Positions 39,342 through 45,277 of a stretch of 64,000 nt of DNA are shown one piece after another; within the stretch, counting starts at the first letter, position 1, and each line of letters opens with the position of its first letter. Both the position numbers and the translations under genes were made by a program. This DNA is from a virus. The notes under the pieces are model-generated. The model was not told the origin of the DNA, did no database searches, and saw nothing but the letters and a program-made list of their open reading frames with translations. The stretch lies in the IMG/VR virus record IMGVR_UViG_3300032213_002832, positions 103,516 through 167,515 of that record, one strand, 5' to 3'.

Positions 39342-39352
39342 TCGATTCGGTT
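39342..39352 (-). promoter_or_regulatory. AACCGNNNCGA element overlapping a stop codon
   Basis: AACCGAATCGA; its first two bases are part of the 39351-39641 gene's TAA. TATAAT follows 21 nt from its start. Confidence 0.55.
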
Positions 39353-39641
39353 AAGTATACATGGTTGCTATTTCTTCTTTCGAGTAGATTCTCACTGAAT
39401 AAGATTGTCCTAGTGGTATATCAAACTTAGCAAGATAATAAGAACTCATACCCTTAAAGCCATCTTCATCTGTAATTGGTATACGGAATGGTTTACCAAG
39501 ATCTGTAACAGGGATAATTATATTGAGCAGACTAGGTGTAGTTATATTGAATCCAGTAATAGTGCCATTCTGTATCTCTGTGACTTCTTGATCAGTTAAG
39601 CTGATAGTATTACTATAGTTTGTCTTCTTATCTCTGTACAT
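39351..39641 (-). CDS. 96-residue protein of unknown function
   Basis: Beta-rich pattern (FNITTPSLLNIIIPVTDLGK, YLAKFDIPLGQSYSVRIYSK). No family recognised. Driven from the 39670-39735 module. Confidence 0.56.
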   Translation of the reverse strand: MYRDKKTNYSNTISLTDQEVTEIQNGTITGFNITTPSLLNIIIPVTDLGKPFRIPITDEDGFKGMSSYYLAKFDIPLGQSYSVRIYSKEEIATMYT

Positions 39642-39669
39642 AAAACCTCCATAGTTATATAAGTTTAAT

Positions 39670-39735
39670 TCGAATCGGTTTACTCCTCACCCCAGCGTAG
39701 CAGTGTCAGTGATAAGCGGGACCGAAGTCCCGCTT
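39670..39735 (-). repeat. Terminator / 16-mer / promoter-like module
   Basis: In - strand order: AAGCGGGAC-TTCG-GTCCCGCTT (39714-39735), ACTGACACTGCTACGC (39695-39710), 14 nt, AACCGATTCGA (39670-39680), TATAAC 21 nt from its start, GGAGG. Confidence 0.78.
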
Positions 39736-39744
39736 AGTTGCTTA

Positions 39745-40227
39745 TTACTTAACCAAGTATCGTAGCGATTCAGGCAGAGCATCTATGTTGATCGTTGCTT
39801 TCGGCTTGCGTGTTGCTTGTATCTCAAGTGTGCGGTTAGCAATCGCTGCTTCAATCTCATGCCACTCTTCAGTGCCGTTGTCGAACGTACTCTGTAACAA
39901 CTTCAGTGCTTTAAGCTGCTCATCACCAGATCCAGCACGACTTCCAGGGTTTTTAATCACACGTCCAACACCACCGTTCATTCGCTTATCATTTCGTAGT
40001 TGATGACTCACCATACCAACTACATAACCTTTCACCTTCGCTTCAGTATCGTACTTCACCTTCGCATCATCACTAAATCCAACCTTACCAGCTAATATCC
40101 CTTCAGTGACCAAACCAATAACCGTTGCTCGTTGCTCATCACTCACTTCAACCGCACTATCAAACCCATCACACTTCAACACTGCACATACTGCTGCGAA
40201 TACTGCGTCATTTTGCTTCATAGTCAT
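39745..40227 (-). CDS. NHLRKDKRLNGG-family protein
   Basis: 160 residues: MTMKQNDAVFAAVCAVLKCD, FDSAVEVSDEQRATVIGLVT, YVVGMVSHQLRNDKRMNGGV, IKNPGSRAGSGDEQLKALKL, INIDALPESLRYLVK. Closest to the 32618 and 37640 copies. Its start has GGAG 5 nt upstream and an AACTGAGTCGA element at 40253-40263. Confidence 0.72.
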   Translation of the reverse strand: MTMKQNDAVFAAVCAVLKCDGFDSAVEVSDEQRATVIGLVTEGILAGKVGFSDDAKVKYDTEAKVKGYVVGMVSHQLRNDKRMNGGVGRVIKNPGSRAGSGDEQLKALKLLQSTFDNGTEEWHEIEAAIANRTLEIQATRKPKATINIDALPESLRYLVK

Positions 40228-40252
40228 AAATACTCCTTGTTATATGTTATAT

Positions 40253-40263
40253 TCGACTCAGTT
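40253..40263 (-). promoter_or_regulatory. AACTGNNNCGA element variant
   Basis: AACTGAGTCGA with TATAAC 19 nt from its start, upstream of the 39745-40227 gene. AACTG replaces AACCG in this and the next two elements. Confidence 0.5.
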
Positions 40264-40392
40264 GAACTCATATCCCAATCGGCTTGCTTCAGTAACACAA
40301 TCCAACCTAACACTTGACATCATCACCAACACACCATCAATAAACAAACCATAACACTCATTCGACTCGGAATAATACACACCATCAGTCAT
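40258..40392 (-). CDS. 44-residue protein of unknown function
   Basis: From MTDGVYYSESNECYGLFIDG, chosen for its GGAG site; the frame stays open upstream but without signals. The DG-x-YY start resembles the N-terminal pattern of class 1 micro-genes on the opposite strand (DGxxxLxY), a weak similarity. Confidence 0.5.
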   Translation of the reverse strand: MTDGVYYSESNECYGLFIDGVLVMMSSVRLDCVTEASRLGYEFN

Positions 40393-40425
40393 ACATACTC
40401 CAATGTTATTTGTTATATGGTTGAC

Positions 40426-40436
40426 TCGACTCAGTT
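40426..40436 (-). promoter_or_regulatory. AACTGNNNCGA element variant
   Basis: AACTGAGTCGA with TATAAC 19 nt from its start, upstream of the 44-residue gene. Confidence 0.5.
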
Positions 40437-40493
40437 TCAACACCACGAACAACAACCGCGAAGACAATCAGTACACATAGGAAGGTCATACAT
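40437..40493 (-). CDS. 18-residue Cys-rich microprotein
   Basis: MYDLPMCTDCLRGCCSWC, five Cys in 18 residues arranged CxxCxxxCCxxC, which could bind a metal or form disulfides. AAAGGAG stands 4 nt before the ATG and a promoter-like element with TACAAC lies at 40526-40536. No other frame fits this promoter. Confidence 0.45.
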   Translation of the reverse strand: MYDLPMCTDCLRGCCSWC

Positions 40494-40525
40494 AAGCTCC
40501 TTTCTGTTAGTTGTATAAGATAGAC

Positions 40526-40536
40526 TCGGATCAGTT
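40526..40536 (-). promoter_or_regulatory. AACTGNNNCGA element variant
   Basis: AACTGATCCGA with TACAAC 21 nt from its start and AAAGGAG beyond; it drives the 18-residue gene. Confidence 0.5.
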
Positions 40537-40906
40537 AACAGGATTCAGAGAGGGTGCGCAGTGGTACACCCGCTAGCTTGAGCAGCAGGTACTAGTACCT
40601 CGAGTCGGTTGCCCTCCCCTGCCCGGTCTCTCTCTACATATCACTTTTTCATTTCTAGGGCCCGGCCCCACCCTACCCACTGGCTTGAGGGAGAATCTAG
40701 GGTCCCTTGGCTAGCTGGTACCACAAAATCACATTTATATAAATAACTTCACACTACTCCTCACAAACTCACAGCAGCCACACGCACCCATAATTTACAT
40801 ACACACCATATTTCCATATATGCTCCATATAAACAGCCCACATTTCCATATATCACACTACTCCTCATATCCATACAACCACACCCAATATCACAACAAG
40901 GTTTCG
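40537..40906. other. Non-coding hub between - and + strand arrays
   Basis: About 40541-40720 is near 57% GC in an AT-rich genome and is dense in 6-bp palindromes and a 14-nt one (AGGTACTAGTACCT, 40587-40600). AACCGACTCGA (- strand) lies at 40600-40610. From 40721 the + strand is strongly G-depleted with repeats (CACACTACTCCTCA twice, TTTCCATATAT twice). No gene seen. Candidate origin, packaging or control region (inference). Confidence 0.5.
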
Positions 40907-40952
40907 TATAATCTCATCACGCACCGCACCTTTTATTCATAAATGAATAAAA
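40907..40952 (+). promoter_or_regulatory. Promoter-like box and palindrome before the micro-gene array
   Basis: TATAAT at 40907-40912 is followed by an inverted repeat, arms TTTTATTCAT (40931-40940) and ATGAATAAAA (40943-40952), flanked by GCAC and GTGC. It lies 28 nt before the first array gene and may be an operator or leader hairpin. Confidence 0.5.
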
Positions 40953-40979
40953 CAATGTGCGACAATATGGACGGTGTAT

Positions 40980-41153
40980 ATGAGCATAGGTTCTTTTTAT
41001 TATGATAATAGTCTATATCTCTTCTATAACAGAAGAGATGATAGTTGGCGTATTAGCCAACGGAAACACCCTTCAAGTAGCGAAAGAGCAATAGAAGAGT
41101 CATCGCGTAGGTTACAAATGCGGGTTGTACTAATTAGGCTGGGAGTGATATAA
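40980..41153 (+). CDS. Micro-gene family, class 1, member 1
   Basis: 57 residues. Starts MSIGSFYYDNSLYLFYNRRD and ends SSRRLQMRVVLIRLGVI. Class 1 members share an N-terminal short beta-like motif and the C-terminal RLxMRxxLxKLGVI, a likely amphipathic helix. GGACGG before the start is a weak ribosome site; GGGAG inside the last codons serves the next gene. Confidence 0.7.
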   Translation: MSIGSFYYDNSLYLFYNRRDDSWRISQRKHPSSSERAIEESSRRLQMRVVLIRLGVI

Positions 41154-41154
41154 C

Positions 41155-41322
41155 ATGCGTAGGTTTTATGATGGCTATTTAGTATTAACATACTTTGAGA
41201 AAGTGAACGAATGCTCTATTACTCAGTATCAGACATTTGCCGGTCTGCCATTACAAAGTCTTTTTGAGTCAAAGTGTAGATTACAAATGGTATCGATACT
41301 AGTTAAGCTGGGTGTTGTATGA
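41155..41322 (+). CDS. Micro-gene family, class 1, member 2
   Basis: 55 residues. MRRFYDGYLVLTYFEKVNEC at the N-terminus and CRLQMVSILVKLGVV at the end. Overlaps member 3 at ATGA. Confidence 0.7.
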   Translation: MRRFYDGYLVLTYFEKVNECSITQYQTFAGLPLQSLFESKCRLQMVSILVKLGVV

Positions 41323-41516
41323 GTGAAGTTTATATCATTGGTAATGATATGGAGTTTTCTTATAATACAGAATGTAGGGAGTATGCGCTTTTTACCAATG
41401 GTTCATATATTTTAGGATCTGCTCCAATCGACCTAATGGTTCCAATCGACCAGGATATTGAGTTTTATTTTAAAGTGAACATGGTTATATTGTTAAATAG
41501 ACTTGAGGTTATATGA
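41319..41516 (+). CDS. Micro-gene family, class 1, member 3
   Basis: 65 residues. N-terminal IIGNDMEFSYNTECREYALF; C-terminal FKVNMVILLNRLEVI. The GAG GTT codons of LEV make a GAGG site for member 4, which overlaps at ATGA. Confidence 0.7.
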   Translation: MSEVYIIGNDMEFSYNTECREYALFTNGSYILGSAPIDLMVPIDQDIEFYFKVNMVILLNRLEVI

Positions 41517-41698
41517 AGTACATATATACATGTGGTGATGTAAGGCTAATATATGATAATCAGGCAAATTATCATGTGGATGGTAGGCATTGTATTATTT
41601 ACAATAGATATAAGGTACCCATGTCTATAGAGGAAGCGTTAGGAGCTGTACATAAGTTGGAAGTAGTACGGATTCTACTTAAACTAGGAGTACTATGA
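41513..41698 (+). CDS. Micro-gene family, class 1, member 4
   Basis: 61 residues. N-terminal YTCGDVRLIYDNQANYHVDG; C-terminal HKLEVVRILLKLGVL. GGAG in LGV precedes the next ATG by 4 nt; ATGA overlap. Confidence 0.7.
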   Translation: MKYIYTCGDVRLIYDNQANYHVDGRHCIIYNRYKVPMSIEEALGAVHKLEVVRILLKLGVL

Positions 41699-41910
41699 CT
41701 ACGTTTATGAGATGGGGAGATGGTGGCATGGTACTACATTATGATGTAGCAAATACTACTGGGCACGTATTTAAATCTGGAGAATGGAGTAGCATTTACT
41801 TCGTACCTCATCAGGGGTGGAGAGGTAGAGATGATAAATCATTAGAGGAATCGCGTCACAGGTTACAAATGAGGCTTGTGCTACTTAAACTCGGAGTACT
41901 TACAGTATGA
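41695..41910 (+). CDS. Micro-gene family, class 1, member 5
   Basis: 71 residues. N-terminal MRWGDGGMVLHYDVANTTGH; C-terminal SRHRLQMRLVLLKLGVLTV, here followed by two extra residues. ATGA overlap with member 6. Confidence 0.7.
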   Translation: MTTFMRWGDGGMVLHYDVANTTGHVFKSGEWSSIYFVPHQGWRGRDDKSLEESRHRLQMRLVLLKLGVLTV

Positions 41911-42083
41911 AGAAATACAAAGATGGGCGTTATTTTATACACTATGAAGGTGATAAAATTCATGTTTTTCACATCACTTATTCAACAGACCCTAAGAATT
42001 ACAAGGATTCGCCGGCTCAGAATCAGTCGCGCCTTAGGATGGAGATGGTGAGAATTCTGCTTACACTCGGAGTAGCTACATGA
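41907..42083 (+). CDS. Micro-gene family, class 1, member 6
   Basis: 58 residues. N-terminal MKKYKDGRYFIHYEGDKIHV; C-terminal SRLRMEMVRILLTLGVAT. The usual basic residue before LGV is Thr here. ATGA overlap with member 7. Confidence 0.7.
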   Translation: MKKYKDGRYFIHYEGDKIHVFHITYSTDPKNYKDSPAQNQSRLRMEMVRILLTLGVAT

Positions 42084-42283
42084 GCTATATACATATTGGT
42101 GGCAGTGGTGGAAGAGCATTTTCTTATGATATGAAAACTGGATCTTACTCTATGAGTCAACCTACTTCGCCCATATATACTATGGGCCGTTATGATGTAG
42201 TAGATGTAGTACCAGAACATGACGATGATTTTCATTTTAAAGTGGACATTGTTTTATTATTAGCTAAATTTGGAGTGGTATGA
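42080..42283 (+). CDS. Micro-gene family, class 1, member 7
   Basis: 67 residues. N-terminal MSYIHIGGSGGRAFSYDMKT; C-terminal FKVDIVLLLAKFGVV. Resembles member 3 in the end region (FKVxxVxLL). ATGA overlap with member 8. Confidence 0.7.
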   Translation: MSYIHIGGSGGRAFSYDMKTGSYSMSQPTSPIYTMGRYDVVDVVPEHDDDFHFKVDIVLLLAKFGVV

Positions 42284-42489
42284 GAATAATTAGAACATAT
42301 ACTGATGGGAACTTCGTACTACATCATGACAACTTAGATGATAGTTGTAATATTTATCAGGTTTGTAATACAGTTAGTTTTGGTAATATTTATATCCCTC
42401 CGCCGAAGGAAGGAGATAAAGATTCGCTTCTTAGACTAAAAGTGAGGCAAATGGCAATAAAGCTACTCCCCAAATTAGGTGTTATATGA
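42280..42489 (+). CDS. Micro-gene family, class 1, member 8
   Basis: 69 residues. N-terminal IRTYTDGNFVLHHDNLDDSC; C-terminal LRLKVRQMAIKLLPKLGVI. ATGA overlap with member 9. Confidence 0.7.
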   Translation: MRIIRTYTDGNFVLHHDNLDDSCNIYQVCNTVSFGNIYIPPPKEGDKDSLLRLKVRQMAIKLLPKLGVI

Positions 42490-42602
42490 AAGCAATCAAA
42501 ACAGAATCGTTAGAAGAAGCTTTTAAGAGTGTCACTTTCAATATCGTACATTTAAAAACATTTAGTATGATTCAATTACTTTCTAAACTAGGTGTGCGAT
42601 GA
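42486..42602 (+). CDS. Micro-gene family, member 9, shortened
   Basis: 38 residues: begins MKAIKTESLEEAFKSVTFNI and ends FSMIQLLSKLGVR. It lacks the N-terminal DGxxxLxY element, so it is the motif helix with a short lead. ATGA overlap. Confidence 0.62.
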   Translation: MKAIKTESLEEAFKSVTFNIVHLKTFSMIQLLSKLGVR

Positions 42603-42784
42603 TAAGGTTTGCGGATGGCGATATGAGAGTGGATTATTATGTAGATTCAGGTAATACGTTTTACCATATACAAATACCACAGCATATGTTTGATATAAAC
42701 TACACCGTCACCCCAAGCTTGTTTGATTCAAAACATAGGTTACAAATGCGAGTGATATTATTCAAGCTTGGAGTATGGGAGTAG
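42599..42784 (+). CDS. Micro-gene family, class 1, member 10
   Basis: 61 residues. N-terminal MIRFADGDMRVDYYVDSGNT; C-terminal SKHRLQMRVILFKLGVWE. Separated from member 11 by 3 nt. Confidence 0.7.
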   Translation: MIRFADGDMRVDYYVDSGNTFYHIQIPQHMFDINYTVTPSLFDSKHRLQMRVILFKLGVWE

Positions 42785-42787
42785 CAG

Positions 42788-42991
42788 ATGGATAAGCGAA
42801 GTGTAGTGTATATAGATGGCGATTACATGATGTCTTATAATCGTATGAATTACGCGTGGTGTGGATATGACGAGAAATACTCATATTATGATATCAAATA
42901 TAGACGTGGCTTTCGTACAGGTAAAGAAGATAATAGTGGTCTTTATAGGCTTCTGATGAGACGATTACTAATGAAGTTGGAAGTAGTATAA
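42788..42991 (+). CDS. Micro-gene family, class 1, member 11
   Basis: 67 residues. N-terminal VVYIDGDYMMSYNRMNYAWC; C-terminal LYRLLMRRLLMKLEVV. Stop and next start overlap as TAATG. Confidence 0.7.
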   Translation: MDKRSVVYIDGDYMMSYNRMNYAWCGYDEKYSYYDIKYRRGFRTGKEDNSGLYRLLMRRLLMKLEVV

Positions 42992-43185
42992 TGGTTGAAA
43001 TGTTTGTAACAATTAGTGATGGGAACTGGATACTACAGATGAATACCACTAGAGGTACTGGGCGTATACAATCTGCTTTTTACCCATTTGTAAACAAACC
43101 ACAATATTTACAAAATAGTCATGAAGTGGATTCATTCTATAGACTCTATATACGACTAATATTAATGAAGTTGGGAGTAGCATGA
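42991..43185 (+). CDS. Micro-gene family, class 1, member 12
   Basis: 64 residues. N-terminal VTISDGNWILQMNTTRGTGR; C-terminal FYRLYIRLILMKLGVA. ATGA overlap with member 13. Confidence 0.7.
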   Translation: MVEMFVTISDGNWILQMNTTRGTGRIQSAFYPFVNKPQYLQNSHEVDSFYRLYIRLILMKLGVA

Positions 43186-43295
43186 CGTACCTTGATCGTA
43201 TAGAGTTTTCTCATGATGAAATTCAGAAGGCCATTAACCTACTTAATATAATAAACAAATTAACGCAGCTACTTAAAAAGTTGGATGTTATATGA
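43182..43295 (+). CDS. Micro-gene family, member 13, shortened
   Basis: 37 residues: begins MTYLDRIEFSHDEIQKAINL and ends KLTQLLKKLDVI. No DG element. LDV replaces LGV, so the ribosome-site codons are broken (GGAT) while the protein motif is kept. ATGA overlap. Confidence 0.62.
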   Translation: MTYLDRIEFSHDEIQKAINLLNIINKLTQLLKKLDVI

Positions 43296-43462
43296 TATTA
43301 AAGCATAAACATGTTGGTAATTGGATAGTGCGTTACAGCGACACCTTCAGTACTTCTAACAGCGATATAAGTATACATCAGATTGATAGCAATCCAAGTT
43401 ATAAACATTCATTTAGGGGATTAAGACTAATCGGAGTCTTGATGAAGTTGGGTGTTATATGA
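43292..43462 (+). CDS. Micro-gene family, class 1, member 14
   Basis: 56 residues. N-terminal KHKHVGNWIVRYSDTFSTSN; C-terminal GLRLIGVLMKLGVI. ATGA overlap with member 15. Confidence 0.7.
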   Translation: MILKHKHVGNWIVRYSDTFSTSNSDISIHQIDSNPSYKHSFRGLRLIGVLMKLGVI

Positions 43463-43617
43463 AGATGGAGCATATTTGGTATCACACGCCAAGTGGCGTT
43501 AGTGCGAATTATAAGGGTGAGTGGAAGCATTTTGGTGCTAACATCTCGTGGAATCGTGACAATATGAAGGATATAGCTGAATTGTGGTTGTTGTTAAAAA
43601 GGTTGGAGGTGGTATGA
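43459..43617 (+). CDS. Micro-gene family, class 1, member 15
   Basis: 52 residues. N-terminal IWYHTPSGVSANYKGEWKHF; C-terminal IAELWLLLKRLEVV. GGAGG in the last codons lies 4 nt before the next ATG; ATGA overlap. Confidence 0.7.
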   Translation: MKMEHIWYHTPSGVSANYKGEWKHFGANISWNRDNMKDIAELWLLLKRLEVV

Positions 43618-43778
43618 AAACTATTGGTGGGTTTAGGCAAGATCGACATGGCATTATGATAATTGATATATATGATCAAGATATTATGCGCTTGGCTGCG
43701 ATCGGGGGTTTTACAGTTCGGCATAGAAGATATCAGGCACATATGTTGATACTACTTCAAAAGGTTGGAGTGATATGA
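43614..43778 (+). CDS. Micro-gene family, class 1, member 16
   Basis: 54 residues from MKTIGGFRQDRHGIMIIDIY; C-terminal YQAHMLILLQKVGVI. The in-frame start at 43584 is rejected because it lies inside member 15. ATGA overlap with member 17. Confidence 0.7.
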   Translation: MKTIGGFRQDRHGIMIIDIYDQDIMRLAAIGGFTVRHRRYQAHMLILLQKVGVI

Positions 43779-43933
43779 GTGGTAATATGTTGGCATTTGG
43801 TAATAGCTATATTGCGTATACAGGTGATTTTAGAGTCTATAGTTATCAAAATGGAGATGTTTTTACTTACAACTTCTTATTAATAGTGATGTTGCTAGAT
43901 AAGTTAGGGATGAGTTTGGATAAGTGTCGATAA
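43775..43933 (+). CDS. Micro-gene family, class 1, member 17 (last of first block)
   Basis: 52 residues. N-terminal MLAFGNSYIAYTGDFRVYSY; C-terminal FLLIVMLLDKLGMSLDKCR, where the motif is followed by seven residues, foreshadowing class 2. A 75-nt gap with a TATAAT box follows. Confidence 0.66.
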   Translation: MSGNMLAFGNSYIAYTGDFRVYSYQNGDVFTYNFLLIVMLLDKLGMSLDKCR

Positions 43934-43973
43934 ATATTGGTTTTTAGTTTTTCCGACGACCAGAGGCTACGAG

Positions 43974-43979
43974 TATAAT
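43974..43979 (+). promoter_or_regulatory. Promoter-like box before the second micro-gene block
   Basis: TATAAT in GAGTATAATGATT, 30 nt before the first class 2 gene in the only sizeable gap (43934-44008) of the + strand array. Confidence 0.5.
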
Positions 43980-44008
43980 GATTTTATATAAATAAATATA
44001 AGGTTGAG

Positions 44009-44146
44009 ATGAATATTGGTTGTATTAGAAATATAGTGTTATTACTTATAAAGCTCAATGTGCTTCGGGATGTATCACCGGATACAGCAAATGCTTTAAT
44101 AATCGATTACATTAAGATTAAATACAATCAGTATAGTAAAGGGTAG
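44009..44146 (+). CDS. Micro-gene family, class 2, member 1
   Basis: 45 residues. The motif is near the N-terminus: CIRNIVLLLIKLNVLRDVSP, followed by a second helix (ANALIIDYIKIKYNQYSKG). Class 2 members carry the motif early or in the middle with a variable tail. Confidence 0.66.
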   Translation: MNIGCIRNIVLLLIKLNVLRDVSPDTANALIIDYIKIKYNQYSKG

Positions 44147-44154
44147 AAAAAGAT

Positions 44155-44289
44155 ATGATGGATTATAAAGGGGGATGGTATCAACACCGAGAACTTTCGA
44201 ATGTCATTTACATCTTATGTAAACTTGGTGCTATAGATCAGAATATTCTTACGCTACTTACTGGTAGAAAACTTGAATATAAGAAGTAA
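44155..44289 (+). CDS. Micro-gene family, class 2, member 2
   Basis: 44 residues: ELSNVIYILCKLGAIDQNIL then LLTGRKLEYKK. LGA replaces LGV. Two Met codons at the start; either could be used. Confidence 0.64.
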   Translation: MMDYKGGWYQHRELSNVIYILCKLGAIDQNILTLLTGRKLEYKK

Positions 44290-44300
44290 ATTGGAGATAT

Positions 44301-44432
44301 ATGCGTAAATATTCATTAGCTCGTGTCAGGTATACGCTAAATACCAAGCACAAGATGCTAAAACTCCTATCTAAGTTAGGTGTTATTCATCCGCTTGTAT
44401 ACGCTAAAGCATATAATAAGGTAAGTTTATAA
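44301..44432 (+). CDS. Micro-gene family, class 2, member 3
   Basis: 43 residues: MRKYSLARVRYTLNTKHKML KLLSKLGVIH region then PLVYAKAYNKVSL. TTGGAG stands 6 nt before the ATG. Confidence 0.66.
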   Translation: MRKYSLARVRYTLNTKHKMLKLLSKLGVIHPLVYAKAYNKVSL

Positions 44433-44591
44433 ATGAGATACTCAGCAGCACATAGCGGCGCCCTCATTAATATCGAAGTATTAATTATACTCCTGTATAA
44501 GCTCGATATATTAGATGAGATACAGTATGGCAAAGCTGTACTCCACCTATATGGAAGGGGATTAACTTATTACAATGAATCTTACCTATAA
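44433..44591 (+). CDS. Micro-gene family, class 2, member 4
   Basis: 52 residues: ALINIEVLIILLYKLDILDE then IQYGKAVLHLYGRGLTYYNE. The start abuts member 3's stop. Its end overlaps member 5 by 17 nt. Confidence 0.66.
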   Translation: MRYSAAHSGALINIEVLIILLYKLDILDEIQYGKAVLHLYGRGLTYYNESYL

Positions 44592-44712
44592 GCAAAGATT
44601 ACAACTCATGCGAGTTGTAAGGCTCCTTAGTCGTTTGGGAGTCGTTAGATCTGGCCTATATCCTAATATTGATTTTATAAAGATCAACCTAGTGATGGAA
44701 TCAAATGACTAA
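44575..44712 (+). CDS. Micro-gene family, class 2, member 5
   Basis: 45 residues: KQRLQLMRVVRLLSRLGVVR then a tail ending LVMESND. The RLxLMRxxxLL lead resembles class 1. AGGGG is the ribosome site within member 4. ATG overlap with member 6 (8 nt). Confidence 0.66.
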   Translation: MNLTYKQRLQLMRVVRLLSRLGVVRSGLYPNIDFIKINLVMESND

Positions 44713-44872
44713 GAAAACTATACAACAACAAATAGATTCTTATCATAAGATACAAGATACCTATTTTAAACAAGTACTTTATCGCGAGCGATTAAACAAG
44801 ATTATTAGTTTACTGATACGTATGGGTGCTCTTGATAATGTCCCATCGAAAGTGTTGTGGCAATTAAGATGA
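44705..44872 (+). CDS. Micro-gene family, class 2, member 6
   Basis: 55 residues, longer helical lead (MTKKTIQQQIDSYHKIQDTY) then RLNKIISLLIRMGALDNVPS and VLWQLR. RMGALD is a variant of KLGVID. Confidence 0.64.
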   Translation: MTKKTIQQQIDSYHKIQDTYFKQVLYRERLNKIISLLIRMGALDNVPSKVLWQLR

Positions 44873-44889
44873 GGGGAGGTAAAATATAA

Positions 44890-45033
44890 GTGGGTAATTA
44901 TTTTGGTGACGACTGTATGCGTATGCTACATATGCTTCATGTGTTAGAGGTTATTGATAGTAATCAGCAAGTCATCGCAAGACGTAGAGCACTTTATGAG
45001 ACAGATACTTTGTATAAAGCATGGACTACATAA
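44890..45033 (+). CDS. Micro-gene family, class 2, member 7 (GTG start)
   Basis: 47 residues: GNYFGDDCMRMLHMLHVLEV then IDSNQQVIARRRALYETDTL. GGGGAGG stands 10 nt before the GTG; an internal ATG at 44917 is the alternative start. Confidence 0.6.
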   Translation: MGNYFGDDCMRMLHMLHVLEVIDSNQQVIARRRALYETDTLYKAWTT

Positions 45034-45044
45034 GGTAATTTTAA

Positions 45045-45152
45045 ATGGCGCGATCACCAATAGAAGATATTAAAAGAGCAATGTGTTATTATGATGAGCT
45101 TTATTATTTGAGAAAGATAAAGCTACTTATGGTTAAGCTAGGGGTAATATGA
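45045..45152 (+). CDS. Micro-gene family, member 8 of second block (class 1-like end)
   Basis: 35 residues: MARSPIEDIKRAMCYYDELY then LRKIKLLMVKLGVI and stop. The shortest member; the motif is C-terminal. ATGA overlap with the next gene. Confidence 0.62.
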   Translation: MARSPIEDIKRAMCYYDELYYLRKIKLLMVKLGVI

Positions 45153-45277
45153 AAGGTGGGTTAGTAAAAATCATTTATATATTACGTAGACTCGATGTTA
45201 TTTGCGCATCTACTGAGTTTAATGCTTGGCAACATATTAAATACTATACTAATTTTGTGGAAACCAATAATACATGA
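45149..45277 (+). CDS. Micro-gene family, class 2, member 9
   Basis: 42 residues: MKGGLVKIIYILRRLDVICA then STEFNAWQHIKYYTNFVETN. ATGA overlaps on both sides. Confidence 0.65.
   Translation: MKGGLVKIIYILRRLDVICASTEFNAWQHIKYYTNFVETNNT

Noticed and set aside
26331-39710. Possible CRISPR array from the repeated 16-mer
   Set aside because: Spacing is from 0.4 to 6 kb, with genes between copies. There are no regular spacers or cas genes.
41319-43778. LxxLL-type nuclear-receptor-like motif in the micro-genes
   Set aside because: The eukaryotic motif has no meaning here; hydrophobic helices in any protein match LxxLL by chance.
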